64,000 bases of DNA from Undibacterium umbellatum. GTDB taxonomy: Bacteria; Pseudomonadota; Gammaproteobacteria; Burkholderiales; Burkholderiaceae_D. The notes under the pieces are model-generated. The model searched no databases, was not told the origin of the DNA, and worked only from the letters and a program-made list of their open reading frames with translations. This document shows, piece by piece, positions 25,834 to 36,300 of this stretch (position 1 is the stretch's first letter; every line of letters starts with the position of its first letter). The stretch lies in contig NZ_JACOFX010000011.1 of NCBI RefSeq assembly GCF_014284125.1, positions 122,358 through 186,357 of the forward strand, in the 5' to 3' direction. The position numbers were made by a program, and so were the translations under genes.

Positions 25834-28800
25834 TCACTGCCGACCATGAACCGATCGAGCAAACAAGGCCTTACCCCTCGCCAACCACCTCCCCTTCCCC
25901 CCATCAAACCCCGCCCCCACTGGCATGGTGTAAGCCAAATTCGCTGGCAACCTGACCTGTATCGCCGTGCCTTCGCCTGCCACTGATTTCATGAGGTAGT
26001 TTGCGCCCATGGCCTCTGCGCGTTCTTTCATGCCTACCAGGCCCCAGTGTCCTTCGCGCTGGCCTGCGTCGGCGATGGCGGGGGGGAGGCCCTGGCCGTT
26101 GTCGGCGATGCGCAGGGTGAAGTGGTCGCGCTGGTATTCGAGTTCTAGCGTGACCTTGCTGGCGTTGGAGTGGCGGGCGGCGTTGAGCAGGGCTTCACGG
26201 GCGATGGCGTGGATTTCATTGCGTATGGGTTCGCACAGCCAGCGTGGTTTGCCGCGCTGGATGAGGGTGAAACGTTCATTGAGCAGGATGCTGCCGTATT
26301 GCTGGAGTGCGTCTTCGAGTTCTTCGGGCACGGATTCGCTGCGCAGGTCCATGATGTGTTCGCGGCCTTCGACCATGAGTTGGTCGGCAAGGTCCAGGGT
26401 TTGTTCCAGCTTGGCGCGTTCTTCTGAATCGCTGGGCAGGCGGCGGGCCTGGCTGTCAAAATACATGATGAGGCCTTGCACGCTTTGCAGCAGGGTGTCG
26501 TGCAGACCACGGGCGATGCGGGCGCGTTCTGCCAGTCTTTCATGCATGAGGTCTTGCATGTGGGCCGTCAGGTAGCGCACGCGCAGCAGGTAGATGGCAT
26601 ACAGGCAGGCAGCGGCCAGCGCGATTAGCAAGGCGATGAACCAGGGTGTTTCTGTGAAGACGGGGGTGATGCCTATCTGCATGGTCGCGCCTTGCTCGTT
26701 CCATACACCATCTTCATTGGCGGCCTTGACCATGAAGCGATAATTGCCCGGTGGCAGATTGGTGTAGAAGGCTTCGCGCCGCCCCTGCGGGTCTTGCCAG
26801 CCCTTGTCATAGCCTTGCAGTTGATATAGAAAGCGGATGCGCTCTGGCATGCTGAGGCTGAGTGCGGTAAAGCTGATCTGTATATCACGCTCTTCTTTTG
26901 GCAATTGCAGTGCAGCCTGTGCTGCGTAGTCTTTGCCTGCCGCGTGGATGGCGGTAATTTGTACAGATGGTGGCAATGCATTGCGGGCGATGTGCTGGGG
27001 GTTGATGCTGGCGATTTCGCTGGCGGTTGAGAACCATAGCCTGCCATCACTGCCTTCGATGAGCGAAGGCAGTGGGCGTAGTTGCGGTGCGCTGCCGAGC
27101 AAGCCATCAAGTGCTGTGAAGCGTTCATGGTTTGCGGCATGGGTGGGGTCACGCAATAGCTGTTCGACTTCTTTGGCAGGGATATGGATAATGCCGTCGG
27201 CGCTGTGCAACCACAGGTCACCAGTAGCGGTGCGGACAATGCCGGAGATGCCACGCAGTGGCTGCCCACCGCTGATCTTGACTGGCACAAAGCGTTTGCC
27301 ATCGCGCTTGTCATCGTACATAGCCAGACCAAATTCGCCACCGGCCCAGAGCCGCTCTTCATCCGTTTGCAGGGCCAGTACATTGCCGAGCGCCAACCCC
27401 TGGGCGTCACCTAAGACTTGTATGCGCTTGCCGTCAATGAGGGCGATGTGGTTCTTGAGATAGCCAGCCCAGACTCGGCCTGCGGCATCTTTGGTCAGAC
27501 TCATGACGGTCTCGGTGGGGAGGCCATTGAGGCCGCTTTGCAATTGCCATTTACCCTCATTTAAATGGAACAGACCCTTGCGCGATACCGATACCCATTT
27601 TTGATTTTTCTGGTCAATGACCATGGCCTGGATCTGGTTGCCTGTAATATCGGGCGGCATGGGAAAAATCCTGAATCTGCCTACATCGCGTTGCCACAGT
27701 GCGTTATCGTTACCCAGCCAAAGCCTGCCATCGTCAGCACGATAACTCATGCTGAAATGCGTATCCAGTACTTGCTGGTGCTCGCCATTGGCCTTGAAGC
27801 TGCGTACAGGCCCGGCAAAATCAGCGGTGATGACTTCTCCATCGCCAGCACTAGCCATGGCAGGATGGTCAAACGGCAGCGCCACCGGCAATATCTGCAG
27901 GCGGTTGCGGCGCAGGCGGTCTAGCCCGTGGGACGTGCCTATCCAGATATTGCCTTCCCTGTCCTGGAAAAAAGTTTGCGGCAGCGGGCCACTCATGCCG
28001 CTTTGTTTGGTTAACAGCTGATCGGTGCCGCTGCTGGCTGGCCAGGGAGCTCGGCGGCGTTCGAGTGCGTGTGTACGCAAAATCCACATGACGCCTTCGC
28101 GGTCAAAGAACATGCCGTTGCCTTCTATCTCGGGCTTGGGTGCAGGATTATTTGCCGGTGCTCTGGTATGCATGCGGTAGAACTTATAGGTGCCGTCCGA
28201 TGCCCACAGTGTGCCGTCGGGGCTTTCTGCCATGGCCATTAAATCGAGCCTGGGCCAGGCCTGGGTATAGCGGGCTTCACCCGGCTGGCGGTAATAGACA
28301 CCGCCCTGGACTGATACCCATTGCACACCGGCCTTGTCAAACAGGATTTGTCGGGCCAGGATACGCGGCAAGCCGGTCTCTGGGCTAACGGCATTGAACC
28401 GCTGCGCGCCTGGTATCAACGATGCCAGCCCTTCACGGGTGGCAGCCCAGATCGTGCCGTCTGGGCCCAGGGTCATGCTCATAACGGTGCCGCCCGGCAG
28501 GCCGTCTGCCTCAGTAAAATTGCGTACGCTGCCCTTGTTGAACATGCTGATGCCACCCAGGCGGTAACCTACCCACAGGCTGCCATCGGGAGGGGCCAGC
28601 AAACCCAGCACATTGCTGGAACGCAGGGCGTGGCCCTGGACTTTATCCATGCGTTCAAAGCGTACCCCATCAAAGCGGAACAGGCCTGTGGGCGTGGCCA
28701 TCCACAACCAGCCATCGGTGGTCTGGGCAAATTTGAGTACGTCTACGGGTGCGCCGTTAAGGCCGTTCCAGGCGGTGTGGGTATAGTCAGACAGCAGGCG

Positions 28801-28935
28801 GCTGGGCTGAGTGGTGGTGACGGTCGAATTGTTGAGCTTAGCCGCGGCGGCTGGCCAGTGAACAATCAAAAGGGAACTGAACATGAACGCAGCCATGCCG
28901 GTTTTGAGCAAGGTCTGCCATTTGGTAAAAAACAC
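25834..28935 (-). CDS. Hybrid beta-propeller sensor histidine kinase
   Basis: About 1033 residues. I chose a GTG at 28935 with AGGA eight bases upstream; it gives a signal or anchor segment (LLKTGMAAFMFSSLLIVHWPAAAA). The frame extends 20 codons further to a TTG without such a site. The N-terminal 650 residues are two-component-regulator propeller repeats (TTDGWLWMATPTGLFRFDGVRFE, PDGTIWAATREGLASL, DREGNIWIGTSHGLDRL), then a Y_Y_Y domain (FLYQLQGYDKGWQDPQGRREAFYTNLPPGNYRFMVKA), a membrane helix (PWFIALLIALAAACLYAIYLLRV) and a HisKA_3 kinase: ARGLHDTLLQSVQG with His near 809, and HATPase boxes EALLNAARHSNASKV and DNGQGLPP. Membrane sensor of a periplasmic or surface ligand. No response regulator adjoins it. 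Confidence 0.9.
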   Translation of the reverse strand: MFFTKWQTLLKTGMAAFMFSSLLIVHWPAAAAKLNNSTVTTTQPSRLLSDYTHTAWNGLNGAPVDVLKFAQTTDGWLWMATPTGLFRFDGVRFERMDKVQGHALRSSNVLGLLAPPDGSLWVGYRLGGISMFNKGSVRNFTEADGLPGGTVMSMTLGPDGTIWAATREGLASLIPGAQRFNAVSPETGLPRILARQILFDKAGVQWVSVQGGVYYRQPGEARYTQAWPRLDLMAMAESPDGTLWASDGTYKFYRMHTRAPANNPAPKPEIEGNGMFFDREGVMWILRTHALERRRAPWPASSGTDQLLTKQSGMSGPLPQTFFQDREGNIWIGTSHGLDRLRRNRLQILPVALPFDHPAMASAGDGEVITADFAGPVRSFKANGEHQQVLDTHFSMSYRADDGRLWLGNDNALWQRDVGRFRIFPMPPDITGNQIQAMVIDQKNQKWVSVSRKGLFHLNEGKWQLQSGLNGLPTETVMSLTKDAAGRVWAGYLKNHIALIDGKRIQVLGDAQGLALGNVLALQTDEERLWAGGEFGLAMYDDKRDGKRFVPVKISGGQPLRGISGIVRTATGDLWLHSADGIIHIPAKEVEQLLRDPTHAANHERFTALDGLLGSAPQLRPLPSLIEGSDGRLWFSTASEIASINPQHIARNALPPSVQITAIHAAGKDYAAQAALQLPKEERDIQISFTALSLSMPERIRFLYQLQGYDKGWQDPQGRREAFYTNLPPGNYRFMVKAANEDGVWNEQGATMQIGITPVFTETPWFIALLIALAAACLYAIYLLRVRYLTAHMQDLMHERLAERARIARGLHDTLLQSVQGLIMYFDSQARRLPSDSEERAKLEQTLDLADQLMVEGREHIMDLRSESVPEELEDALQQYGSILLNERFTLIQRGKPRWLCEPIRNEIHAIAREALLNAARHSNASKVTLELEYQRDHFTLRIADNGQGLPPAIADAGQREGHWGLVGMKERAEAMGANYLMKSVAGEGTAIQVRLPANLAYTMPVGAGFDGGKGRWLARGKALFARSVHGRQ

Positions 28936-29061
28936 GTGCGTGATCCTGGGCGATAAATAAACAGTTGATAGCCTACAGTCTAACCAAGTTTGCAAGAACA
29001 GGACAAAAGATAGTGTATTGCCTTTTAGGCCAGATTTTTCTGCGCGTGTGATGAGAGGCGT

Positions 29062-30363
29062 TTACCAGCTACGCAGCACAGTGAATACGCCATGCACGGC
29101 ATCGGCAGCGAGCAATTGCCCGCCGTGGGTGCCATGCTGCTGGCCGGGGTGAAAACTTATTTTGCCAAATCCGGCAACAGTAAAATCCCTGAGCTGGTTC
29201 AGTTGCTGCAACAGTTCTGCGTGACCTAGCTGGCGGCCACTGCGTTTGAGTGCTTCTATGAGTACCATGCCTGCTGCATAGGCGGCGTCGCCATAGGCGG
29301 CGGGCAAGTCAAACATGGGGCTACTGGTGTGCCACGGTAATAGCAGACGCAGGCGGGCGGCTTGCGCGGGTGGCAATTGCAGGCTGGCCTCGCCTATGTG
29401 GATGGCGCTGGCATATACCAAACCATCACCTGTGCGTGCCATTACTTCATGCAGGTTGGCGGCATTGCCAAGATAAATCACCGCTTCGCCGGGCTTACGG
29501 ACCTTAGCTGACCATATTTGCTCACGCAGTGATTGATGATTTGTCCGTGCTTGCGCGCGCAACTCTTTGAGCAATGTATGCAAGCCGGGATCATTGTCCA
29601 GGTCATAGATCAGGGTCAGTTGTTGTATCGCCTTATTGGCGGGAGCATTGCCGCGATAGTCTATCGCAGCCTGGGTCAGCAAGGTGCTGGCTTGCTCGCG
29701 CAGAGAGGGCAAAAGCTTGAAGCTGTTTGGTGCAAGCGCATCGGAAAAATTAACAACACCTGGTAAGGGTAGTGCGCCAATGTCTGGCAAGACCCTGGCC
29801 TCAGTTGCGGAATGGCGTGTTTGCAATCTGGCGACTTCGACAAACACCTGGTCTGGTGCAGGATTAACGATGAGTTCCAGCTTGCGCCCATACAAACCAT
29901 TGGCGACCTGATCAAAAGCCCTGTTCAAGCCTGCCTGTATGGCAGCACCGTAAGCCTTATCTGGTAAAGAGACGCCGACGCGTAGCGCGGTGTCAGCGAG
30001 ACCTGGCGTATCCTTGCCAATGACGTTCAGGTAGGCGAGTAAATCATCAAGGCTTGCGGCATCGATGTGGTAGCGTGGCATGAGAGGATGCAGGGGCTGG
30101 CCATTGCTGCCCACGCCTTGAAACAGAGCGCGTTCCAGATGCTGGCGGTCTGGCTTGCCTGCCAGTGGCGGCGCACGCAATCCGCCCTCTTCGCGCCCCT
30201 GGCCCTGGTTGCCATGGCAACGTGCACAGGCGGCTTGGCCGTTGCTGCCCTTCTGGTACATGGCCTGGCCGCGTTGCCAGTCTTGATCATCTGCGGCATT
30301 GGCAATGTCAGCACAGAACAGCCAGAGCAAGACGGACAGCGTAGTCCACAACCTTGCCTTCAT
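29062..30363 (-). CDS. Cytochrome c / periplasmic-binding-like fusion protein
   Basis: 433 residues with a Sec signal (MKARLWTTLSVLLWLFCADIANAAD). Residues 30-120 form a class I cytochrome c: haem site CARCH within QAACARCHGNQGQGREEGG and an axial Met candidate in HPLMPRYHI. From about 125 to the end the sequence resembles a type I periplasmic binding protein (ABC amino-acid receptor fold): RVGVSLPDKAYGAAIQAGLNRAF, YAAGMVLIEALKRSGRQLG and the end EVMARTGDGLVYASA. Such a fusion could couple ligand or metal binding to electron transfer. Start overlaps the SCO gene stop by ATGA (30360-30363), so the two are translationally coupled. Last gene of the multicopper oxidase operon. Confidence 0.82.
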   Translation of the reverse strand: MKARLWTTLSVLLWLFCADIANAADDQDWQRGQAMYQKGSNGQAACARCHGNQGQGREEGGLRAPPLAGKPDRQHLERALFQGVGSNGQPLHPLMPRYHIDAASLDDLLAYLNVIGKDTPGLADTALRVGVSLPDKAYGAAIQAGLNRAFDQVANGLYGRKLELIVNPAPDQVFVEVARLQTRHSATEARVLPDIGALPLPGVVNFSDALAPNSFKLLPSLREQASTLLTQAAIDYRGNAPANKAIQQLTLIYDLDNDPGLHTLLKELRAQARTNHQSLREQIWSAKVRKPGEAVIYLGNAANLHEVMARTGDGLVYASAIHIGEASLQLPPAQAARLRLLLPWHTSSPMFDLPAAYGDAAYAAGMVLIEALKRSGRQLGHAELLQQLNQLRDFTVAGFGKISFHPGQQHGTHGGQLLAADAVHGVFTVLRSW

Positions 30364-31421
30364 CGTGCGGGCAACAATCTTCCTACGGCCAGGGCGATAT
30401 CTTCGGGCTTTGCAGTCGCATAGATTTTTTTCCAGTCGCCTGTCTGTACATTGCCTGCCAATAGAATGCCGCTGTGGGCATCTTTGTCGTCACCGCTGCC
30501 GCCGAGTTTTTTTGCGACTGCAGTGATGTTGTCTGTACTGCCAGTCAAAAATAACCAGCCGGGGCGCACCTTGAATTTGCTGGCAAAGTCTTTCAAGACC
30601 TTGGGAGTATCCGTGTCCGGGTCAACGGTAATGCTGACCATTTGCACGCGTGGGTCAAGCAGTGGCTGCACCCTGGCGAGGTTAGCCGTCATGGGTGAGC
30701 AGATACCAGGGCAAGTTGTGAACATGAAATTGATCAGTACGATCTTGTCTTTCATGACATCATCAAAAAAATGCACGGTCTTGCCATCCTGCGTTTGCAA
30801 AGGCAAATTGGGAAAGTAGCGGCCATTGGCTGCCTGCATGGCAGGGTCGGGGCCAGCCACTTGTTCAACAGTACTCTGAATAAGCTTGGCCTCAGGCATG
30901 CTGGCCAGTTGTTGCCAGGCCTGTTTCTTTTCATTGATGACCAGCACCAGGCCGCTATGGTTGCTGATATCGCCAACACCGGCATTGAGGGCACGCAATA
31001 ATTTATCGACGACGGCTTTGTTACCCGTCAAAAACTGCCAGCCGGGGCCAGCTTCAAATTGCTGTGCAAAGGCTTTGAGTCGCGCAGGCTGGTCGGTGTT
31101 GGGGTCTATGCTGACAGAAATAAATACCACGTCGCGCCCTACCCGCGTACCGAGGTCGCGTTGCACCTGGCGCAAGGTGGCGGTCTGGGTGGGGCAGATC
31201 ATGGTGCAGGAGGTGAAGATGAAATTGACAACGGCTGTCTTGCCTTGCACCAGGTCACGGTAGAAGGCGACGTTCTTGCCATCCTGGTTGACCAGTTGAG
31301 CTTCTGGTATCGAGCGCATGGCTGCCTGTGCAGATGGTATTGCTACGAACAAGACACTGCACACTATGAGTAGCAGCACTTTGTTTATTATGTCTGGTAG
31401 GTTTTTTATCATTTGCTTCAT
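30360..31421 (-). CDS. Double-domain SCO1/SenC-like protein
   Basis: 353 residues, exported or membrane-anchored (LLLIVCSVLFVAIPSAQA). Two consecutive SCO/thioredoxin-fold domains: the first with FIFTSCTMICPTQT and DPNTDQPARLKAFAQQF and a His in NHSGLV; the second with FMFTTCPGICSPMT and DPDTDTPKVLKDFASKF and AHSGIL. Each CxxxC pair plus distal His is the copper site of SCO proteins, which deliver Cu to CuA-type centres or act as thiol reductases. Usually there is one SCO domain; two in tandem suggest transfer of several coppers, fitting the multicopper oxidase two genes upstream. GGAG precedes the start and the gene is 22 bp after the propeller gene. Confidence 0.9.
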   Translation of the reverse strand: MKQMIKNLPDIINKVLLLIVCSVLFVAIPSAQAAMRSIPEAQLVNQDGKNVAFYRDLVQGKTAVVNFIFTSCTMICPTQTATLRQVQRDLGTRVGRDVVFISVSIDPNTDQPARLKAFAQQFEAGPGWQFLTGNKAVVDKLLRALNAGVGDISNHSGLVLVINEKKQAWQQLASMPEAKLIQSTVEQVAGPDPAMQAANGRYFPNLPLQTQDGKTVHFFDDVMKDKIVLINFMFTTCPGICSPMTANLARVQPLLDPRVQMVSITVDPDTDTPKVLKDFASKFKVRPGWLFLTGSTDNITAVAKKLGGSGDDKDAHSGILLAGNVQTGDWKKIYATAKPEDIALAVGRLLPAR

Positions 31422-31443
31422 ATTGATACACTCCAGTCAGTCT

Positions 31444-33372
31444 TTATTTCACCGTCAATACCAGTCGTGCCGATTGATTCCAGCTCATGCCCAGCGATGC
31501 TGCCTGGAAGTAGACATAGTAATGCCCACTGACGGATGGCGCAAAGTCGATGCCATAGTCGCCGTTCTTTTGTTCCTGTGCATCCAGTTGTAGTTGTTGA
31601 TTACCCGTTGTATTAAACAGCAAGACCTGCAAATCAGGAATACCGGTCTTTGGCTGGCCACTGAGCGCATCGCGGATAGCGAATTGCAGTTTCTGGCTTT
31701 CTCCTTTGCTCAAGGCTGGCGCAGTTCCAGCCAGTGTCACCGCATAACGTGTTGCAGGTGGTTTGGCTGGATCAGCCTGCACTGTGATCGGAAAACAATG
31801 CAACATCTTGGGCGAGTCGAGATAAAACACTACCTGGTAATTGCCAGCCTTGGGCAAGCGGGCACTGGCCTGGTATAGACCGGGCTGGCGTTCTTGCAGG
31901 CTATGGTCCAGCACCAGTACGGCACGCGGCTCGTGGCCGTAATTGCGGAAGCTGCCTGCGGGTGCGCTCATGCCTTCCTGGTAGTAATAGATGGTACGGT
32001 CAGCGGGGTTGGCCAGCAAGGCGGCGGCACCATTGGGCACCATCACGGTGGTGTCTGCCAGGCTGCTTGCGCTGCGGCCCTGGTCAAAGGCTTTTTGACC
32101 ATTACTGACTGATGCCAGCGCCAGTGGCTGTCCTGCCTGTATGTTATGTGCTATAGCATCGAGCGGCACCAGCTGCACGATTTCACTGTGGCGTCGCCGG
32201 ATATAGGCCATGCGATCAGAAAACGTGACCTGGTCTGGCCCATGTGCAATGTCTGCGCCTTGCACGATCTGGTTGGTAGCAGCATCGAGCAAATCGAGTT
32301 TGTTTTTTTGTGGATTGAGGATAAAGCCGTAGCGGCCATCGGGTGTAAAGCGGATGGTGGATATGCCGGGCAGCGCCTTGATACTTGCCACCTGTTTGCC
32401 TGCAACATCAAAGGCGACAATCTGGCCATCGCCTTCATGCGCGACGTACAGCAGTTGCGCCTTGGATGACCAAGCCATGGCGACAGGCCTGGTGCCAGCT
32501 GTGAGATCAGCAGCTTTCTTGAGGCTGCTCGCGTCGATGAGGCTGATGCTGTTGTCTGCGGCATTGCTAACGAATGCGCTCTTGCCGTCATCACTGAAGG
32601 CGATCGTGTGGTGGCCCAGTCCCGTCTTGATTGCTGCCAGCACCTGGCCATTGGATGCTGACAATATGGTCACGCCATCGTCCGTCAATACCCATACTTG
32701 CTGCGCGCCAGGGCGCAAAGCCATTTTCCCCGGATGACCAGGTACGGGCACATGGGTTTTGACTTGCCAGTTGCGGGTATCAACCAGCGCCACTTCATGC
32801 ACCTGTGGCTGGCTGACCAACAGGTTTTGCTCGGGTGTCAGCAACCAGTCTTGCCCTGGCCCATGCAGTATCACCATGGTCAGCAGTTTGGAACCGCCAA
32901 AGCCTGTTTGTGGATTGATGACGGAGATGGAATTGTCTTCATTCAGGGCCAGCACGTAATAGGCATTCAGGCTGAGTGCAGGTGCATGCAGCAAATCGCC
33001 ACCGATGAAGGTGGCGACCTTGCGACGGCAGGCCTGCTCGCTGCTTCCATCCCCTTTACTTAAGCCATCGACCCAGGCTATCGGGCGCGCATTGCGGATG
33101 GGATTGGCACTCGCCGCATCGCGCAGGCTCAGGGTGAAGCGTGCCTCTGCCCCCTCCTGCATGGACTGTGACATCTCCAATTGCAAGGAGACACCATCCT
33201 TGATCACCTGATTTGGCCTGGTGCTACTTTCAGGCACCGATGCTGCGCTGGCCTTGCCTGTAGAAACAACTGCCAGCGCGGTCGCCAGCACCAGGCCCGC
33301 CAGGGCTTGATGCCAGCCATTGCGTTGATAGCCAAGGTTATAGGCGAACTTGCTCAATGTGACGTACCCCAT
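31444..33372 (-). CDS. Exported beta-propeller protein (YncE/cytochrome-cd1-like)
   Basis: 642 residues; a leader helix (QALAGLVLATALAVVSTGKASAA) indicates export. The central portion is a YncE-type seven-bladed propeller: NSISVINPQTGFGG, EVALVDTRNWQVKTHVPVPGHPGKMALRPGAQQVWVL, GVTILSASNGQVLAAIKTGLGHHTIAFSDDGKSAFVSNAADNSISLID and VAFDVAGKQVASIKALPGISTIRFTPDGRYGFI. The N- and C-terminal parts are beta-sandwich (Ig-like) domains. No CxxCH or metal motif is evident. The start ATG shares its A with the TAA of the oxidase gene (TAATG at 33374-33370), so it is tightly coupled to it and probably binds the oxidase or a substrate-delivery partner. Confidence 0.82.
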   Translation of the reverse strand: MGYVTLSKFAYNLGYQRNGWHQALAGLVLATALAVVSTGKASAASVPESSTRPNQVIKDGVSLQLEMSQSMQEGAEARFTLSLRDAASANPIRNARPIAWVDGLSKGDGSSEQACRRKVATFIGGDLLHAPALSLNAYYVLALNEDNSISVINPQTGFGGSKLLTMVILHGPGQDWLLTPEQNLLVSQPQVHEVALVDTRNWQVKTHVPVPGHPGKMALRPGAQQVWVLTDDGVTILSASNGQVLAAIKTGLGHHTIAFSDDGKSAFVSNAADNSISLIDASSLKKAADLTAGTRPVAMAWSSKAQLLYVAHEGDGQIVAFDVAGKQVASIKALPGISTIRFTPDGRYGFILNPQKNKLDLLDAATNQIVQGADIAHGPDQVTFSDRMAYIRRRHSEIVQLVPLDAIAHNIQAGQPLALASVSNGQKAFDQGRSASSLADTTVMVPNGAAALLANPADRTIYYYQEGMSAPAGSFRNYGHEPRAVLVLDHSLQERQPGLYQASARLPKAGNYQVVFYLDSPKMLHCFPITVQADPAKPPATRYAVTLAGTAPALSKGESQKLQFAIRDALSGQPKTGIPDLQVLLFNTTGNQQLQLDAQEQKNGDYGIDFAPSVSGHYYVYFQAASLGMSWNQSARLVLTVK

Positions 33373-36300
33373 TAACGCTTCCGTCGCTCTATTATTTTCA
33401 ATGGCAACTCGGCTGACTCGATCTGTTTTTCTACAGACTCTATTGCATTCTTGCTCGCGGTCAAGATGGTCGCTGCCTGCCTGTGCTGCGCCAGTCCACC
33501 AAAAGCAGAGCGCACTTCAAGCATGCTGGGCGTAGTCGCTTTGCCCTTGAATTGCCAGCGCCCAGTCTGGTCAACGGCGACCTTACCCAGCACATTGCCG
33601 TCAGCCATGATGGTGACAGAGTCTGCCTGCTCCCATTGCACGCTGCCGGGGCGCACCGTGACGCTACCGGTGACTTCAAGAATGCCCTCAACCGACACCA
33701 CATTGTCAATCACGACGATATCGGCAAACACTTCCTGCACTGTTGCTGTGACTGATCCGGCAGTAATCTGTGGAGCAGGACTGACGCGGAATACGCCCCA
33801 GCCACCAGTACCATATTGGCCATTGGGCCAGCTGCGGTACAAATAGTCGCCTGGCACTGCGAATGATCCACCTGCCTTATCCACTACCACATCAAAGTGC
33901 GAGGTCGTACCATAGCCGGACTGGGTACCTGTCGATAGTGAGGCTGGGTTACTGGCTATCCTGGTAGAGTTATCGGCATAAGGCTCAAACTGCCATTGAT
34001 GACCAGTCAGCTCAAATACATTCATGCTATCAGCCAACCCAAGTGGGCCAAACAGGCGGAAGCGTACTGGCGTGCCTGCATTGGCACGGAAGACCGGTGT
34101 TTGCGGATCACTATTGACCAGGGTATTTGACACTTCTGCAGTGGTGTCGATCGCAGCCAGATTTACATTGGTCTTGGTTCCATAACGATAGAAGAAAGGC
34201 TCGCTACGGTAGTTGACCGCCATCATGGGTGTGCCCGCGCCGTACAGTGATTTGCCTTGGTATTGCATGGCGATATCGGTTTGCATGAAGACCGCAAAAT
34301 CACGGAAAGGCTTGCCCACCGCAGGCGACACCGTGCTGGAGATATGCGTGCCTGGATCGTCTTGCCATTTCGCACCGAGAGGCTCGATGATCATGCCGCC
34401 AAACAAGCCATGGTAAGCCTGCATCAGCGGGTCGGCCGGTGTCAGGTTGAGGGCACCAAATTCTACCGGTGTGGCCCTTGTGACGCCGTTCTCGTTTTGC
34501 AGGGTACCGGCATACCATGTGTAGGTAATGGATGGCGGAGTACCAGTGCAAGGTGCCGGATTGCAGGCAGCGACGGTCTGAACAGGATTGAGGCCGACGT
34601 TCATGCCATCTGAATGACTGACATCCATCGCCAGCAATTGTGGATGCAGACCTGCCTGGGTAGACGGCAGCAGATTGATGTTGGCATAGGCTTCTGTAAA
34701 ACCAAGATTAGGCCTTGCCGCAGACTCAGATGTGGTAAATACAGGAGCCCTGGCATTGACGCGGTTGGTCAATTGCAGCTTGATGACATCGCCAGCAGCA
34801 GCACGCAAGGCCAGCGGTTCAATATTGAGCCCGGATTTCAAGGTGCCGTTCGGGTTCAAGTCCTGATCTTGCACATACACGATGGCATTGGGGTCGTTCA
34901 GGGTATCTTTCGAGAACTGGCCATTCGTCAGCTTGGCACCGCGGCTGTTGTAGAGTAGCGGGTTATTGGAACCGAGCAGTTGTTGTATGGTCGTGGCTGA
35001 TACCTTGAACTGACGTACGCAAGGGCCGCGCGCTGTGCAATCAGTGGGCAGGTTTGGCATGGTGGTGGCAACCGGCCTGATGCTGGAATTGCCAGGCAAA
35101 GGCGAGAGCCATGACACCTGATTATTATGACTGCGCATCAGGCTCCAGGCACCACTGACATTGCCATCATAGGCATTGCTGGCGTTGACCAGATAATCGA
35201 GCGACTGCGCCTTGCCGGTTTGCGGGATGGTGAACAGTGTTTCAAAATGCTCGGACAAGCCCATGGTCTGGCTGCCACGGTAGCCAGAGTTGGTATCGAA
35301 GGGCTCGAACAACCATTTGTTGCCATTGACAGTGACGGTATGGTTACCCACCAATGCGCCATCGATGATGCGTAATTGCACAGGGTCGTTTTCATAGACA
35401 TGCAAGATCGGCGTGAAGGGATCAGTGCCAGCCATCTGCGCACTGACTGGCTGCCTTGGGAAAGTAAAGCAGTTATTCGCGGCGGTTTTTACGCAACCTG
35501 GATTGATGTTGGCACCACCCGCTGGTTGTACGTTCAGTTGTGCGTCATTACGTAAAATGGAACGGTAAGAGCCTGCCAGGTCCGTGCCTGAATTGACTGC
35601 TCCATTGCTGGACGCCACCCGCAAGGCCAGGGATTCATTGCGGTAATTGAGTACCGATACACCGATGCCAAAACCACCAATGATACTTGGCTTGGTCTTA
35701 GGCGGAGTAGGCGGATTGACCGGCTTGCTGATTGCCACCGGCGAACAGCCAACGCAGTTGATGCCATTGAGCGGATCAGCCCAGCCAGTGTAAGTACCAT
35801 TTGCGCTGCGCTTGCAACCGCTGTATATGGGGTCCTGGCCGGGATAGCAATCAAAGCTGGTACGGCTGGATGGCAAATAGGCAAATTGTGAGTCTGCAAC
35901 AGCCAGCGCAAATTCACGGTAGGCCTTGCCCTGGCGTGGCAAGATGTTGGCTGCATAACTGGTGGGACCACCATCGCTACGGCCACCCAGCCAGGTTTTA
36001 CCATCGATCGAAGTCCAGCGTGAGTCTGTTGGCTCTACCACCAGCCCGGCATACAGGCCCACCATCTGGTGGGTAGACGGACCAAAATGGTCATGCGTAA
36101 ATACGGTCAACAGGGTGCGGTCGGCTTTTTGCTTGTCCATTACCGGATCAACCCACCAGCGCTGCACCGTCGCCTGTGCACCCACCCACTGCTTGCTGCC
36201 GGGTGTAGGGCCATCGCCAAAGCTGGCTATGGCTTTGGGTGTCAGCCTGACTTGTTTGCCGTTCACGGCGATGCCACCAGCCTGATTGATGCCGGTGATG

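Noticed and set aside
25834..28935. Pairing of the propeller kinase with the regulator at 47399
   Set aside because: They are about 18 kb apart and another kinase gene lies directly beside that regulator.
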